A stretch of DNA of 64,000 bases. Source: CAWKGV01 sp963849305. Its GTDB lineage: Bacteria > Pseudomonadota > Alphaproteobacteria > Acetobacterales > Acetobacteraceae. Made by a program: the position numbers and the translations under genes. Numbering within the stretch: the first letter of the stretch is position 1; every line of letters begins with the position of its first letter. The notes below the pieces were generated by a model. It did no database searches and had not been told where the DNA came from. It was given only the letters and a program-made list of their open reading frames with translations. The DNA is taken from positions 186,001 through 250,000 of the forward strand of contig CAWKGV010000001.1 of assembly GCA_963849305.1 (NCBI GenBank), in the 5' to 3' direction. Below are positions 1 to 7,995 of this stretch, piece by piece.

Positions 1-772
1 CCACGCCCCCGTCGGCGGCGAACGCGCCGCGCTCGATCCGCCCGCGCAGGAAGTTCATCGCCGGCGAGCCGATGAAGCCGGCGACGAACAGGTTCGCGGG
101 ATGGTCGTACAGCTCGAGCGGGGCGCCGATCTGCTCCACGTTGCCGCCGTTCATCACCACGATGGTGTCGGCCATCGTCATCGCCTCGATCTGGTCATGC
201 GTGACGTACACCGTGGTAGTCTGCAACCGCTGGTGCAGTTCCTTGATCTCCGCGCGCATGGCAACGCGCAGCTTGGCATCCAGGTTAGACAGCGGCTCAT
301 CGAACAGGAACACTTGCGGGTCGCGCACGATGGCGCGGCCCATCGCGACCCGCTGGCGCTGGCCGCCCGAGAGCTGGCGCGGGTAGCGGTTAAGGTACTG
401 CGTCAGGCCAAGGATCTGCGCCGCCCGCCCCACTTTCTGCTCGATCAGCGCCTTCGGCGCCTTCGCTAGTTCAAGGGAGAATGCCATGTTGTCGCGCACC
501 GTCATGTGCGGGTAGAGCGCATAGTTCTGGAACACCATGGCGATGTCGCGCTGCTTCGGCGGGATATTGTTGACCACCCGGTTGCCGATCGCGATCTCGC
601 CGGCGGTGATGTTCTCCAGTCCCGCGAGCATCCGAAGCAGCGTCGATTTGCCGCAGCCCGACGGCCCGACCAGGATCACGAAGGCGCCGTCCTCGATCTC
701 GACGTTCACGCCATGCAGCACCTCGGTAGAGCCGAAGGTCTTGCGGACGTTGCGGATGCTGACATTGGACAT
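1..772 (-). CDS. Sugar-type ABC transporter ATP-binding protein (UgpC/MalK class), 3'-truncated by window edge
   Basis: The gene begins at ATG 772 (MSNVSIRNVRKTF) and runs off the left edge, leaving about 257 residues. Visible are Walker A GPSGCGKST near residue 37, a Q-loop (VFQNYALYPHMT), the signature LSGGQRQRVAMGRAI, Walker B VFLFDEPLSNLDAKLR, and the switch histidine in YVTHDQIEAM. This is the CUT1 carbohydrate-importer ATPase pattern, acting on the cytoplasmic face of an inner-membrane importer. The start of the C-terminal regulatory region (FIGSPAMNFLRGRIERG) is present. It lies 42 nt downstream of the ThDP enzyme on the same strand, so they may be cotranscribed. The substrate cannot be told from here; permease and binding-protein genes should lie to the left. 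Confidence 0.93.
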   Translation of the reverse strand, partial: MSNVSIRNVRKTFGSTEVLHGVNVEIEDGAFVILVGPSGCGKSTLLRMLAGLENITAGEIAIGNRVVNNIPPKQRDIAMVFQNYALYPHMTVRDNMAFSLELAKAPKALIEQKVGRAAQILGLTQYLNRYPRQLSGGQRQRVAMGRAIVRDPQVFLFDEPLSNLDAKLRVAMRAEIKELHQRLQTTTVYVTHDQIEAMTMADTIVVMNGGNVEQIGAPLELYDHPANLFVAGFIGSPAMNFLRGRIERGAFAADGGV

Positions 773-814
773 TTCTGGACGTTCGCCTTTGGTTTTATTC
801 TATGAGCGAGAACC

Positions 815-2443
815 TCAGAATTTGGAGACTCGCACCTCCTTGCCGGTGATGAACTCCAACAGCGCGGGCTTGCCTTGCTGGGTCTGTTCGATCCCGCGCC
901 GGATCGCCGCCTGGATCTGGCCGGGATCGGTCACGCGCTCGCCGTAGCCGCCGAAGGCGCGGGCCATCGCGGCGTAGTCGCCGGAGATGTCGGTCGAGCG
1001 GTACTTCTCGGTGGACACCGGCATCACCTTCAGCTCGATCGCCATCGAGAAGTTGTTGAGCAGGATCGACAGGATCGGAATGCGCTCGCGCACCGCCGTC
1101 TCGAAATCCATGCCGGTGAAGCCGATCGCCGCGTCGCCCCAGAGATTGATGCAGAGCTTGTCGGGCTTGGCGAGCTTGGCGCCCATCGCCAGTCCAAGCC
1201 CCATGCCGAGCTGCGTGGTCTTGCCCCAGCCGATATACGACATCGGCTCGGTCGAGACCCAGAACGGCGAGATCTGGTCGCGCGGACTGCCGGCGTCGTG
1301 GGTGATGATGGTGTTCTTGACATCCACCGTGTGCATCAGCTCCCAGATTACGCGATAGGGGCTCAGCGGCGTTTCGTTGGAGGTGAGCAGCGGCCGCCAT
1401 TCGGCCATCCATCCCTCGCGGACCTCGGTGATCTCCTTGACCACGGCGCTCGCGTCGCGGGGCGACTTGATCGATTGCGACAGCTCGCCGGTCAGCGCCT
1501 CCAGGGTGAGCGCCGCGTCGCCGAGCAGGCCGACGACCAGGGGAACGTCCTTGTTCAAGTGGTTGGGGTCGAGCGTGGACTGGATGAATTTTTTGCCCTT
1601 CGGGAACTTGATGCCGAAATTGGTTTCGGTGAACGAGCAGCCGATTCCGATGATTAGATCGGCGTTGGCGATGAAGTGCTGCACCGTCTTGGGCACCGCG
1701 GCGCCGCCCGAGCCGAGCGAAAGCGGGTTGTTCTCGGGGAACGCGCTCTTGCCGCCGAGGCTGGTGGTGACCGGGGCGCCCAGCAGTTCGGCGAATTGCT
1801 TGAGCTGGGGCCAGGCTTCCGCCCACTGGACGCCGGTGCCGGCGTAGATCACCGGGCGCTTGGCCGCCAGGATGGCTTGCGCGGCCTTGCGCACGTCACG
1901 GGGATCGGGCGCGGAGCGGGCCTGGTACACGGGGGTGTAGTCGAGGTCGCCGATTTCCTCGTTCCAGATGTCGGTCGGCACCTCGACGATGCAGGGGCCG
2001 CCGCGGCCGTTGCGCAGGCGCGAGAACGCCCGGCGCATCAGGCTCGGCACCTCGGCCGGCAGGATCGCCCATTCCGCCGATTTGGCGATGCCGCGCATCT
2101 CGCGCACGGCGCTGTAGTTGGGGTCGATGCCGGCGATGCGGCGCGGGTAGCCTTGCGGGACCACCAGCAGCGGCACGGACTCCGCGAACGCCTGGGCGAT
2201 GCCGCCATAAGCGTTCTCGGTGCCCGGCCCGTGCTGCATACAGAAGGCGCCTATCTTGCGCCCGGAGGTGACGCGGGTGATGGCATCGGCCATATGGATG
2301 CCGATCCGCTCCTGGCGGCAGATCACCGGGCGGATATCGGCCTTGGCGGCGAATTCGAGCAGGTGGTTGACCGGGTAACCGCAGAGGATCTCGATCCCCT
2401 CGCGCTTCATGATCTCCGCGATGGCGTCGCCGACCTTCATCAT
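815..2443 (-). CDS. Thiamine-diphosphate-dependent enzyme, acetolactate-synthase-like
   Basis: A 542-residue protein with the three-domain layout of the acetohydroxyacid synthase/pyruvate decarboxylase superfamily. The N-terminal Pyr domain has the catalytic glutamate in CRQERIGIHMADA (about residue 45). The C-terminal PP domain has a ThDP/Mg motif starting GDAAIGFTGMDFETA and ending LLNN (about residues 425-455); the usual GDG is GDA here. Superfamily members decarboxylate or ligate 2-oxo acids in the cytoplasm, but no ilvN-like small subunit or other branched-chain gene is nearby, so a biosynthetic AHAS role is unlikely. The start is ATG 2443 or ATG 2440; GGAGGGG abuts the first, favouring the second. 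The substrate is unknown. Confidence 0.9.
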   Translation of the reverse strand: MMKVGDAIAEIMKREGIEILCGYPVNHLLEFAAKADIRPVICRQERIGIHMADAITRVTSGRKIGAFCMQHGPGTENAYGGIAQAFAESVPLLVVPQGYPRRIAGIDPNYSAVREMRGIAKSAEWAILPAEVPSLMRRAFSRLRNGRGGPCIVEVPTDIWNEEIGDLDYTPVYQARSAPDPRDVRKAAQAILAAKRPVIYAGTGVQWAEAWPQLKQFAELLGAPVTTSLGGKSAFPENNPLSLGSGGAAVPKTVQHFIANADLIIGIGCSFTETNFGIKFPKGKKFIQSTLDPNHLNKDVPLVVGLLGDAALTLEALTGELSQSIKSPRDASAVVKEITEVREGWMAEWRPLLTSNETPLSPYRVIWELMHTVDVKNTIITHDAGSPRDQISPFWVSTEPMSYIGWGKTTQLGMGLGLAMGAKLAKPDKLCINLWGDAAIGFTGMDFETAVRERIPILSILLNNFSMAIELKVMPVSTEKYRSTDISGDYAAMARAFGGYGERVTDPGQIQAAIRRGIEQTQQGKPALLEFITGKEVRVSKF

Positions 2444-2764
2444 CCCCTCCGCGCCGGTTTGCGTGCAGCCAGCCTAGGGCGCGGGCGGGAGGAAGGCCAG
2501 GGGCGGAGCCAATTAAGGTTCCGTCGCCCAGCAAATTCGCCAAGCCTCGGCCGAGGGCAGATTACCAGTATGCGCAGAGGAAGTTCGAGCTAGGGCAAGA
2601 ACGGTATTACGGCGCAAACGGCCACGGAAAACGCGCGTGTGGCCGTGCGATTCCCACAAATGATGGAGGTCAAAGTGTAGCCCGGTGAGCTTTCCCGTGT
2701 GGCGGCCTGTGTTGGAGGTCGCTGTGATTGCAGTATTCCTTCCCCTCTCTACGGGGAGTTTCGA
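2444..2764. other. Intergenic region with divergent promoters, no gene supported
   Basis: This gap separates the divergent ThDP enzyme and an orphan membrane protein. The GC content drops from about 2650 onward, marking the edge of a lower-GC patch. A minus-strand open frame spans 2513-2839 but overlaps the start of the neighbouring gene and has no recognisable protein features. I see no clear promoter or hairpin. Confidence 0.5.
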
Positions 2765-3583
2765 ATGCTTGATCGCCTCATCGGTCTCATTGGCTTGCTG
2801 ATAGCCGTTGTATCCCTGGTCGGCCAATACAGGTGGCACACGGCGCCTAAATGGATCACTGATATCGGCCTAATAATCGGCGGCGTATTGCTGGGCATTG
2901 TCATTGCTCCTACGGTATGGCTTCCTGAGCCAGCAGCGACAGCGCATGTAGCGGTTAACGCTCGGACCTCATTGATAATGGCATGGCTATGGGCTGGTGT
3001 CGGCGCTACCGGAGGCGCTTTGGTAGTCATTTTGGGCCTGAGCTTTTGGCCAGTGTTAGGTGCCAGCAAGGTATCCAAGGCGAAGGGTGATCCGGTTACA
3101 AGAGAAGAGCTCGCTTCCTTCTTCAATGCTTGGGTCAAGCCAGCAGCTCTTGAATTAAACAACACCATAAGGGTTTTAGCAGATCACCTCATAGTTTTGA
3201 ATCGAAATCGGCTTGAGCTGAATATAGTCTCATTGGTCTATAGTGCTCATATTGATACTGAGCGGGCGGCGTTAGCAGTAGCCACAAATTTATTGAGTGA
3301 TAAGGACGCCACTGGCGCTGCTATGCAAGATGCATTCGGAGATTACTATAGAAGATATTATGCGTGCCGAACCTGGATCGCCGAACTGGTCGACATTAGC
3401 AGTTTTGATCTTAGCGGTAATGCAAACACAGAACGCTGGCTTCCCCTTGATGAGTCTTTCCTGCATGAACTACGGCAACTCTGCGGTTCGCCTCGCTTTG
3501 AAAGATTACGCAAGCACATCGACGGTGTTGGATGGGGTGAGACAATTACACGCAGATTGCGGTCTCCACGCCGCCCATCCTAA
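2765..3583 (+). CDS. Orphan inner-membrane protein
   Basis: A 272-residue protein of unrecognised family. ATG 2765 is chosen because GGGGAG lies about 7 nt upstream and the hydrophobic segment starts at once (MLDRLIGLIGLLIAVVSLVGQ). Three likely membrane segments fall in the first 110 residues: about 3-22, 34-55 (ITDIGLIIGGVLLGIVIAPT) and 77-100 (MAWLWAGVGATGGALVVILG). A soluble, probably cytoplasmic region of about 170 residues follows, with charged and aromatic stretches such as DYYRRYYACRTWIAELVD. The base composition is clearly lower in GC than the flanks and an IS1595 remnant follows, so acquisition is plausible. No function can be assigned. Confidence 0.7.
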   Translation: MLDRLIGLIGLLIAVVSLVGQYRWHTAPKWITDIGLIIGGVLLGIVIAPTVWLPEPAATAHVAVNARTSLIMAWLWAGVGATGGALVVILGLSFWPVLGASKVSKAKGDPVTREELASFFNAWVKPAALELNNTIRVLADHLIVLNRNRLELNIVSLVYSAHIDTERAALAVATNLLSDKDATGAAMQDAFGDYYRRYYACRTWIAELVDISSFDLSGNANTERWLPLDESFLHELRQLCGSPRFERLRKHIDGVGWGETITRRLRSPRRPS

Positions 3584-3758
3584 ATGTCTCCGTGTCTTTG
3601 AGCCCGTGCTTCGTTAGCCTCTCGGCTCCTTTTAGCCAATTCCAGCCCGTTTCAGCTCGGACTTTAGGAACCGGCCGGCCTTATGGCCCCCATTCTCGCT
3701 CTTTGGCTTCCCATCAAACAGCGCCAGCCTTGGATTCATTCGGAATGTTGAGTTCACA

Positions 3759-3983
3759 ATGCACCGATCTATCGCATTCCAAAGATATCTGACAATACGG
3801 CAGATGTCGCGGCATTTCCTCTTGTCAGCCGAGGCCCGGACGCTCTCCGTGAGCGCGGTTCTTCGCATGACGAATGAGGACGCTGAAGCGGCATTCCGCC
3901 GCATCCGTTGGGCCATAACGACCGGCAAGCCGGTCTGCCCGAACTGCGAATGTCTTAACCGCACCAGTGAGGCCGAAAACTAA
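3759..3983 (+). pseudogene. IS1595-family transposase, N-terminal zinc-ribbon fragment
   Basis: The 74-residue open frame contains MSRHFLLSAEARTLSV, then MTNEDAEAAFRRIRW and the first zinc-ribbon pair CPNCECLN. This matches the start of ISXO2/IS1595-type transposases, where a zinc ribbon precedes a DDE-type catalytic domain. The second cysteine pair and the whole catalytic domain are absent; the frame ends with SEAEN at 3983. No flanking terminal inverted repeats were recognised. This looks like the relic of an insertion sequence next to a lower-GC orphan gene. Confidence 0.65.
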
Positions 3984-4106
3984 GGTGGCGGGGGCCTGAG
4001 CGCCCCGGGCCTAACCCCAGACAGAGGTCACCATTTCCAACGCGTAACTCCCGGGCAGTGTCATCTATCAGCCCGGAAGCCGATGTCCGATGCCAAGGCG
4101 GGCGCG

Positions 4107-4331
4107 TTAGCGCGTCCGCTCGCCGCCGGAGTGGGGAGGCGCTTCGGCGGCGGCTGGCGGCCTGGGGTGCGGGGCGGTGGTCGATTGGCTCCAGGGACCT
4201 CCGGGCAGGACGATCGGATGCAGCGCCCACCATCCGCCGGCCGCGATTACCGCCAACCCCACGATCGTTGCCGCAACGGTCAGCAACCGACGCCGGATCA
4301 CGCGCGGGCCGGATGAGCGCGAAGGGTCCAT
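4107..4331 (-). CDS. Small single-pass membrane protein, hypothetical
   Basis: A 74-residue frame with a basic N-terminus (RVIRRRLL), one hydrophobic helix (LLTVAATIVGLAVIAAGGWWAL, about residues 16-37) and a proline/alanine-rich tail. The topology suits a small anchored protein with a periplasmic tail. There is no strong ribosome-binding site before ATG 4331, and other frames are also open here, so the call is tentative. Confidence 0.35.
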   Translation of the reverse strand: MDPSRSSGPRVIRRRLLTVAATIVGLAVIAAGGWWALHPIVLPGGPWSQSTTAPHPRPPAAAEAPPHSGGERTR

Positions 4332-4451
4332 AACCCGACGATATGGGCCGACACGGGGCGATCTCGCGGCCTGCGCGGGATTGTGAGGCGTTTCCGATGC
4401 CTGGCTTCGGGGCTACGCTCGCCCGCGAAAAGCGAACCTGGGAGGATCGAC

Positions 4452-5459
4452 ATGGCCAGTTGGGAGCGGCGGCGGATCGGCCGCACGGATATCAAGGTGA
4501 CGGTGCTCGGCCTCGGCACCGCGACGATGGGCGGCAACCGGGTGGCGATCACCCGCGAACAGGGCGAGGCGATCGTACGCGCCGCCTGGGATGCCGGCGT
4601 GCGCTACGTCGATACCGCGCCGCTCTACGGGATCGGCGTGGCGGAGCGGCGCGTCGGGGACGCGCTGCGCGAGGAAGCTCGGCACGACTGGGTGCTGTCC
4701 ACCAAGGTCGGCCGTTTGCTGCTGCCGCGCACGGCAACCGGCCCGCACCAGGACGGATGGATCACGCCGATGCCGTTCGAGGTGCACTACGATTACTCCT
4801 ACGATGGCCTCATGCGCTCATTCGAGGAGAGCCTTCAGCGGCTGGGGTTGGCGCGCATCGACATCCTGTTCGTCCACGACATCGGCGAAGTGACGCATGG
4901 GCGCGAAGGCAACGCCGCGCACATGCGCGCCTTGCGCGAGAGCGGACGCCGCGCACTGGAGGAGTTGCGTGGCTCCGGCACGATCGGCGCGGTCGGGCTC
5001 GGGGTGAACGAGCGCGAGGTGCTGCTGGAGGTGATGCAGTTCGCCGACTGGGACGTGTTCCTGCTCGCCGGACGCTACACGCTGCTGGAACAGGCGCCGC
5101 TCGACGACCTGCTGCCGCTCTGCGAGCAGCGGGGCACCTCGATCGTGGTCGGCGGCCCGCTCAATTCCGGCATCCTGGCCGGACGCGACACCTGGAACTA
5201 CGCCCCTGCCCCGCCCGAAATCCGGCGCCGGGCGCAAGCCATCGGGGCGGTATGCGAGCGGCATGGCGTGCCGCTCGCCGCCGCCGCGTTGCAGTTTCCC
5301 CTGGCCCACAAGGCGGTGGCGGCCATCATCCCGGGGCCGCGCTCGGCCGAGGAGTTCGATGCCAACGTGGCGTTGATGCGCCATCCGATCCCGGCAGATC
5401 TCTGGGCCGAGCTGCGCCGGGAGGGTTTGCTGCACCCGAGGGCGCCCACGCCGACCTGA
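4452..5459 (+). CDS. Aldo/keto reductase (sugar/pyridoxal dehydrogenase-like)
   Basis: A 335-residue protein starting at ATG 4452 with GGGAGG about 7 nt upstream. It has the AKR (beta/alpha)8 features: GTATMGGN near the start, catalytic Asp and Tyr in VDTAPLYGIG, Lys in VLSTKVGRLL and His in ILFVHDIGEV, and a C-terminal cofactor segment (AAIIPGPRSAEEFD). The stretch DYSYDGLMRSFEESLQRLG is typical of the subgroup holding L-fucose dehydrogenase, D-threo-aldose 1-dehydrogenase and pyridoxal 4-dehydrogenase. It is probably a cytoplasmic NAD(P)-dependent oxidase of an aldose or lactol-forming aldehyde. It stands alone on the plus strand before the exporter genes, and the exact substrate is not determinable. 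Confidence 0.88.
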   Translation: MASWERRRIGRTDIKVTVLGLGTATMGGNRVAITREQGEAIVRAAWDAGVRYVDTAPLYGIGVAERRVGDALREEARHDWVLSTKVGRLLLPRTATGPHQDGWITPMPFEVHYDYSYDGLMRSFEESLQRLGLARIDILFVHDIGEVTHGREGNAAHMRALRESGRRALEELRGSGTIGAVGLGVNEREVLLEVMQFADWDVFLLAGRYTLLEQAPLDDLLPLCEQRGTSIVVGGPLNSGILAGRDTWNYAPAPPEIRRRAQAIGAVCERHGVPLAAAALQFPLAHKAVAAIIPGPRSAEEFDANVALMRHPIPADLWAELRREGLLHPRAPTPT

Positions 5460-5603
5460 GGCAGCACCAACGCCCGCGCGGACGTGCCCCGCGCGGATGT
5501 GCATGGAACCAGCGGGCGGGCCGCCGATTATAAGCGTGCATACAATCAGCCGTTGCGACGATCCCATGACCCTGGAGTGCCTGCTCTTCCTTGAGGCTGC
5601 GTG

Positions 5604-6719
5604 ATGGCCGACGCCTCGACCGCCGATGTTGGGCACGCGGACCGGCCGGCCGCGTCCCGCGACGTGGAAGCCGGCGCGCGCACCCCCGCGCGCCGGCGCA
5701 AGCTGGTCCGCTACGGGCTCATGCTCGCCGGGGTGCTGGTGCTCCTCATCGGCGGCGGCTGGTATTGGCTGAGTGGCGGCCAGTACGTGACCACTACAGA
5801 TGCATATGTCCAGGCCAATGTGCTGAACGTCTCCACCGATGTCTCGGGGATCGTCGATCAGATCCCGGTGCATGAGGGCGAGCAGGTGAAGCAAGGCCAA
5901 GTGTTGTTCCGGCTCGATCCGCTGAAATTCCAGCTCGCGGTGGACGAGGCCAAGGCGAACGTGCGGCAGACCGTGCTCGACCTCAACTCGCTGAAGGCCG
6001 ACTACGCGCGCGCCGAGCGCGACGTGCGTGCCCGAGAGGACATGGTGCGGGCCGACCAGGCCACTTACGACCGCTACGCCGGGCTGGTGAAGGAGAATGC
6101 CGTCACGCCGCAGCAATACGACGACGCCAAGTTCAAGCTGGCGGCGGACCAGGCGCAGCTCGGCTCATCGCAGGCCCAGGTGAAGGCGGCGCTGGCCCGG
6201 CTCGGCGGCAAGGCCGATACCCCGGACACGGACCTGCCCGCCTACAAGGCGGCTTCGGCGCGGCTGGCGGAGGCGGAGCGCGAATTGCGCCACTCGGTGG
6301 TGCGCGCCCCGTTCGACGGTCAGGTGACTGAAGTGAGCAAGCTCCAGGTGGGCCAATACGTCCCAGCCGGCACCGCCGCGTTCGGGCTGGTGGGGACCGG
6401 GAGTTTTTGGGTGGAGTCCCAGCCGAAGGAGACCGCGCTCACCTGGGCGCGCTCCGGCGATCCGGCCACGGTGACGATCGACACCTATCCCAACCGCACC
6501 TGGCACGGCCACGTACAGAGCATCGCGCCGGCAACCGACCAGGAATTCTCGCTGTTGCCGGCGCAGAACTCGTCCGGCAACTGGGTGAAGGTGGTGCAGC
6601 GGGTTCCGGTACGCATCGCGCTCGCCCCTGAGCCGGGCGCCCCGCCGCTTTCGGCCGGTATGAGCGCCGAGGTCTCGATCAACACCCACCATCACCGCTC
6701 GCTCTCCGACCTGTTCTGA
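5604..6719 (+). CDS. emrA: HlyD/EmrA-family membrane-fusion protein, first copy
   Basis: A 371-residue adaptor of a tripartite drug exporter. A basic cytoplasmic tail (about 1-35) precedes one membrane helix (YGLMLAGVLVLLIGGGWYW), followed by TTTDAYVQANVLNVSTDVSG, a biotinyl-lipoyl-like half, a long coiled coil (about residues 100-215) and the second lipoyl half with VVRAPFDGQVTEVSKLQ. ATG 5604 is preferred over the adjacent GTG 5601 because GAGG sits 7 nt before it. It links an inner-membrane MFS pump to the outer membrane. It is a tandem duplicate of the next gene; the last 200 nt are nearly the same in both. Confidence 0.9.
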   Translation: MADASTADVGHADRPAASRDVEAGARTPARRRKLVRYGLMLAGVLVLLIGGGWYWLSGGQYVTTTDAYVQANVLNVSTDVSGIVDQIPVHEGEQVKQGQVLFRLDPLKFQLAVDEAKANVRQTVLDLNSLKADYARAERDVRAREDMVRADQATYDRYAGLVKENAVTPQQYDDAKFKLAADQAQLGSSQAQVKAALARLGGKADTPDTDLPAYKAASARLAEAERELRHSVVRAPFDGQVTEVSKLQVGQYVPAGTAAFGLVGTGSFWVESQPKETALTWARSGDPATVTIDTYPNRTWHGHVQSIAPATDQEFSLLPAQNSSGNWVKVVQRVPVRIALAPEPGAPPLSAGMSAEVSINTHHHRSLSDLF

Positions 6720-6870
6720 GGCGCGGGCCTGGGGGCAGTGCCCCGACGGCTCCGCATGGCGGCTCGGAGAGTTCGGCATACCGAACAATAAGCAAGCTTA
6801 CTATATCCTTGGACATGACCGGCGGCGCTCAATGGCCGACGGATGAGAGCCGAGACGAAGGAGGCCGGTT

Positions 6871-7987
6871 ATGGCCGCTATTTCCACCGCCGCTGCACGG
6901 GGCGCGATCGCGGTCCCGCGGGAGACCCGGGCCGACATCCGTGCTGCGGCGAGTCGGCGGCGGCGGCATTGGCTGCGCTACGGCTCGATGCTTGGCGGCG
7001 CCCTCGTGCTGATCGTGGGCGGCGGGTACTATTGGCTATCCGGTGGTAAGTATGTCAGCACAACCGACGCTTACGTGCAGGCCGACGTGCTGAATGTCTC
7101 CACCGATGTGTCCGGGATCGTGGACCAGATCCCGGTCAAGCCGGCCGAGCACGTGAAGCAGGGGCAGGTGCTGTTCCGCCTCGACCCGCTGAAATTTCAA
7201 ATCGCGCTCGACGGCGCGCGCGCCAACCTGCAGCAAACGGTGCTGAATCTTCAATCGCTCCAGGCGGACTACGTCCGCGCGCAGCGCCAGGTCACGGCGC
7301 AGGAGGACCAGGTGCGCGCGGACCAAGCCACCTTCGCCCGCTACGCGCGAACTCGTGAAGAGCAACGCGATCACGGGACAGGAGTACGACAACGCCAAGT
7401 ACAAGCTGGCCGCCGATCAGGCCCAGCTCGGATCCTCGCAGGCACAGGTGAAGGCGGCGCTCGCCCGGTTGGGCGGACAGGCGGAAATCCCGGTGGACCA
7501 AATGCCGGCTTATAAGCAGGCCCAAGCCCAGGTCGCCGAGGCGCAACGCGAGCTCAACCACTCGGTGGTCCGCGCGCCGTTCGACGGCGTGGTGACCCGG
7601 GTGAGCAAGCTGCAACCCGGCCAGTACCTTGCCGCGAGCACGGCGGCGTTCGGATTGGTCTCGGCGGATCATCTCTGGATCGCGGCGCAACCCAAGGAGA
7701 CCGCGCTCACGTACGCCAGGCAGGGCGACCCCGCGACGGTCACGATCGACGCCTATCCGGCACAGTCGTTCCACGGCCACGTGCAGAGCATCGCGCCGGC
7801 TACCGACCAGGAATTCTCATTGCTGCCCGCGCAGAACTCGTCCGGCAACTGGGTGAAGGTGGTACAGCGCGTGCCGGTGCGGATCGCGCTCGACAACCCG
7901 GCCGGCGGCCCGCCGTTATCGGCCGGGATGAGCGCCGAGGTGTCAATCGACACAAACCATCACCGGACTTTGAGCGACCTGTTCTGA
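6871..7987 (+). pseudogene. emrA: HlyD/EmrA-family membrane-fusion protein, second copy, frameshifted
   Basis: It starts at ATG 6871 with AGGAGG 7 nt upstream. Compared with the first copy, the frame breaks at about 7350: the first copy reads on through LVKENAV, whereas here one extra base (an A near 7350-7351) shifts the frame. The remaining coiled coil and lipoyl half continue from about 7355 (VKSNAITGQEYDNAK) to TLSDLF. Both halves match copy one closely along their length, so the protein would be intact without that base. It lies 8 nt before emrB, so it should be the matching adaptor. A sequencing error or a recent mutation are the two explanations. Confidence 0.85.
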
Positions 7988-7995
7988 GGCGCGTC

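Noticed and set aside
2513..2839. Minus-strand frame in the gap before the orphan membrane protein
   Set aside because: No ribosome-binding site or protein features, and it overlaps the start of the better supported plus-strand gene.
3632..3964. Minus-strand 110-codon frame
   Set aside because: It overlaps the IS1595 transposase fragment, whose plus-strand translation matches a known family.
6775..6812. Promoter and palindromic operator between the two emrA copies
   Set aside because: TTCGG-CATA-CCGAA and TATATC are present, but spacing to a -35 is poor and there is no linked regulator, so the evidence is too thin for a feature.
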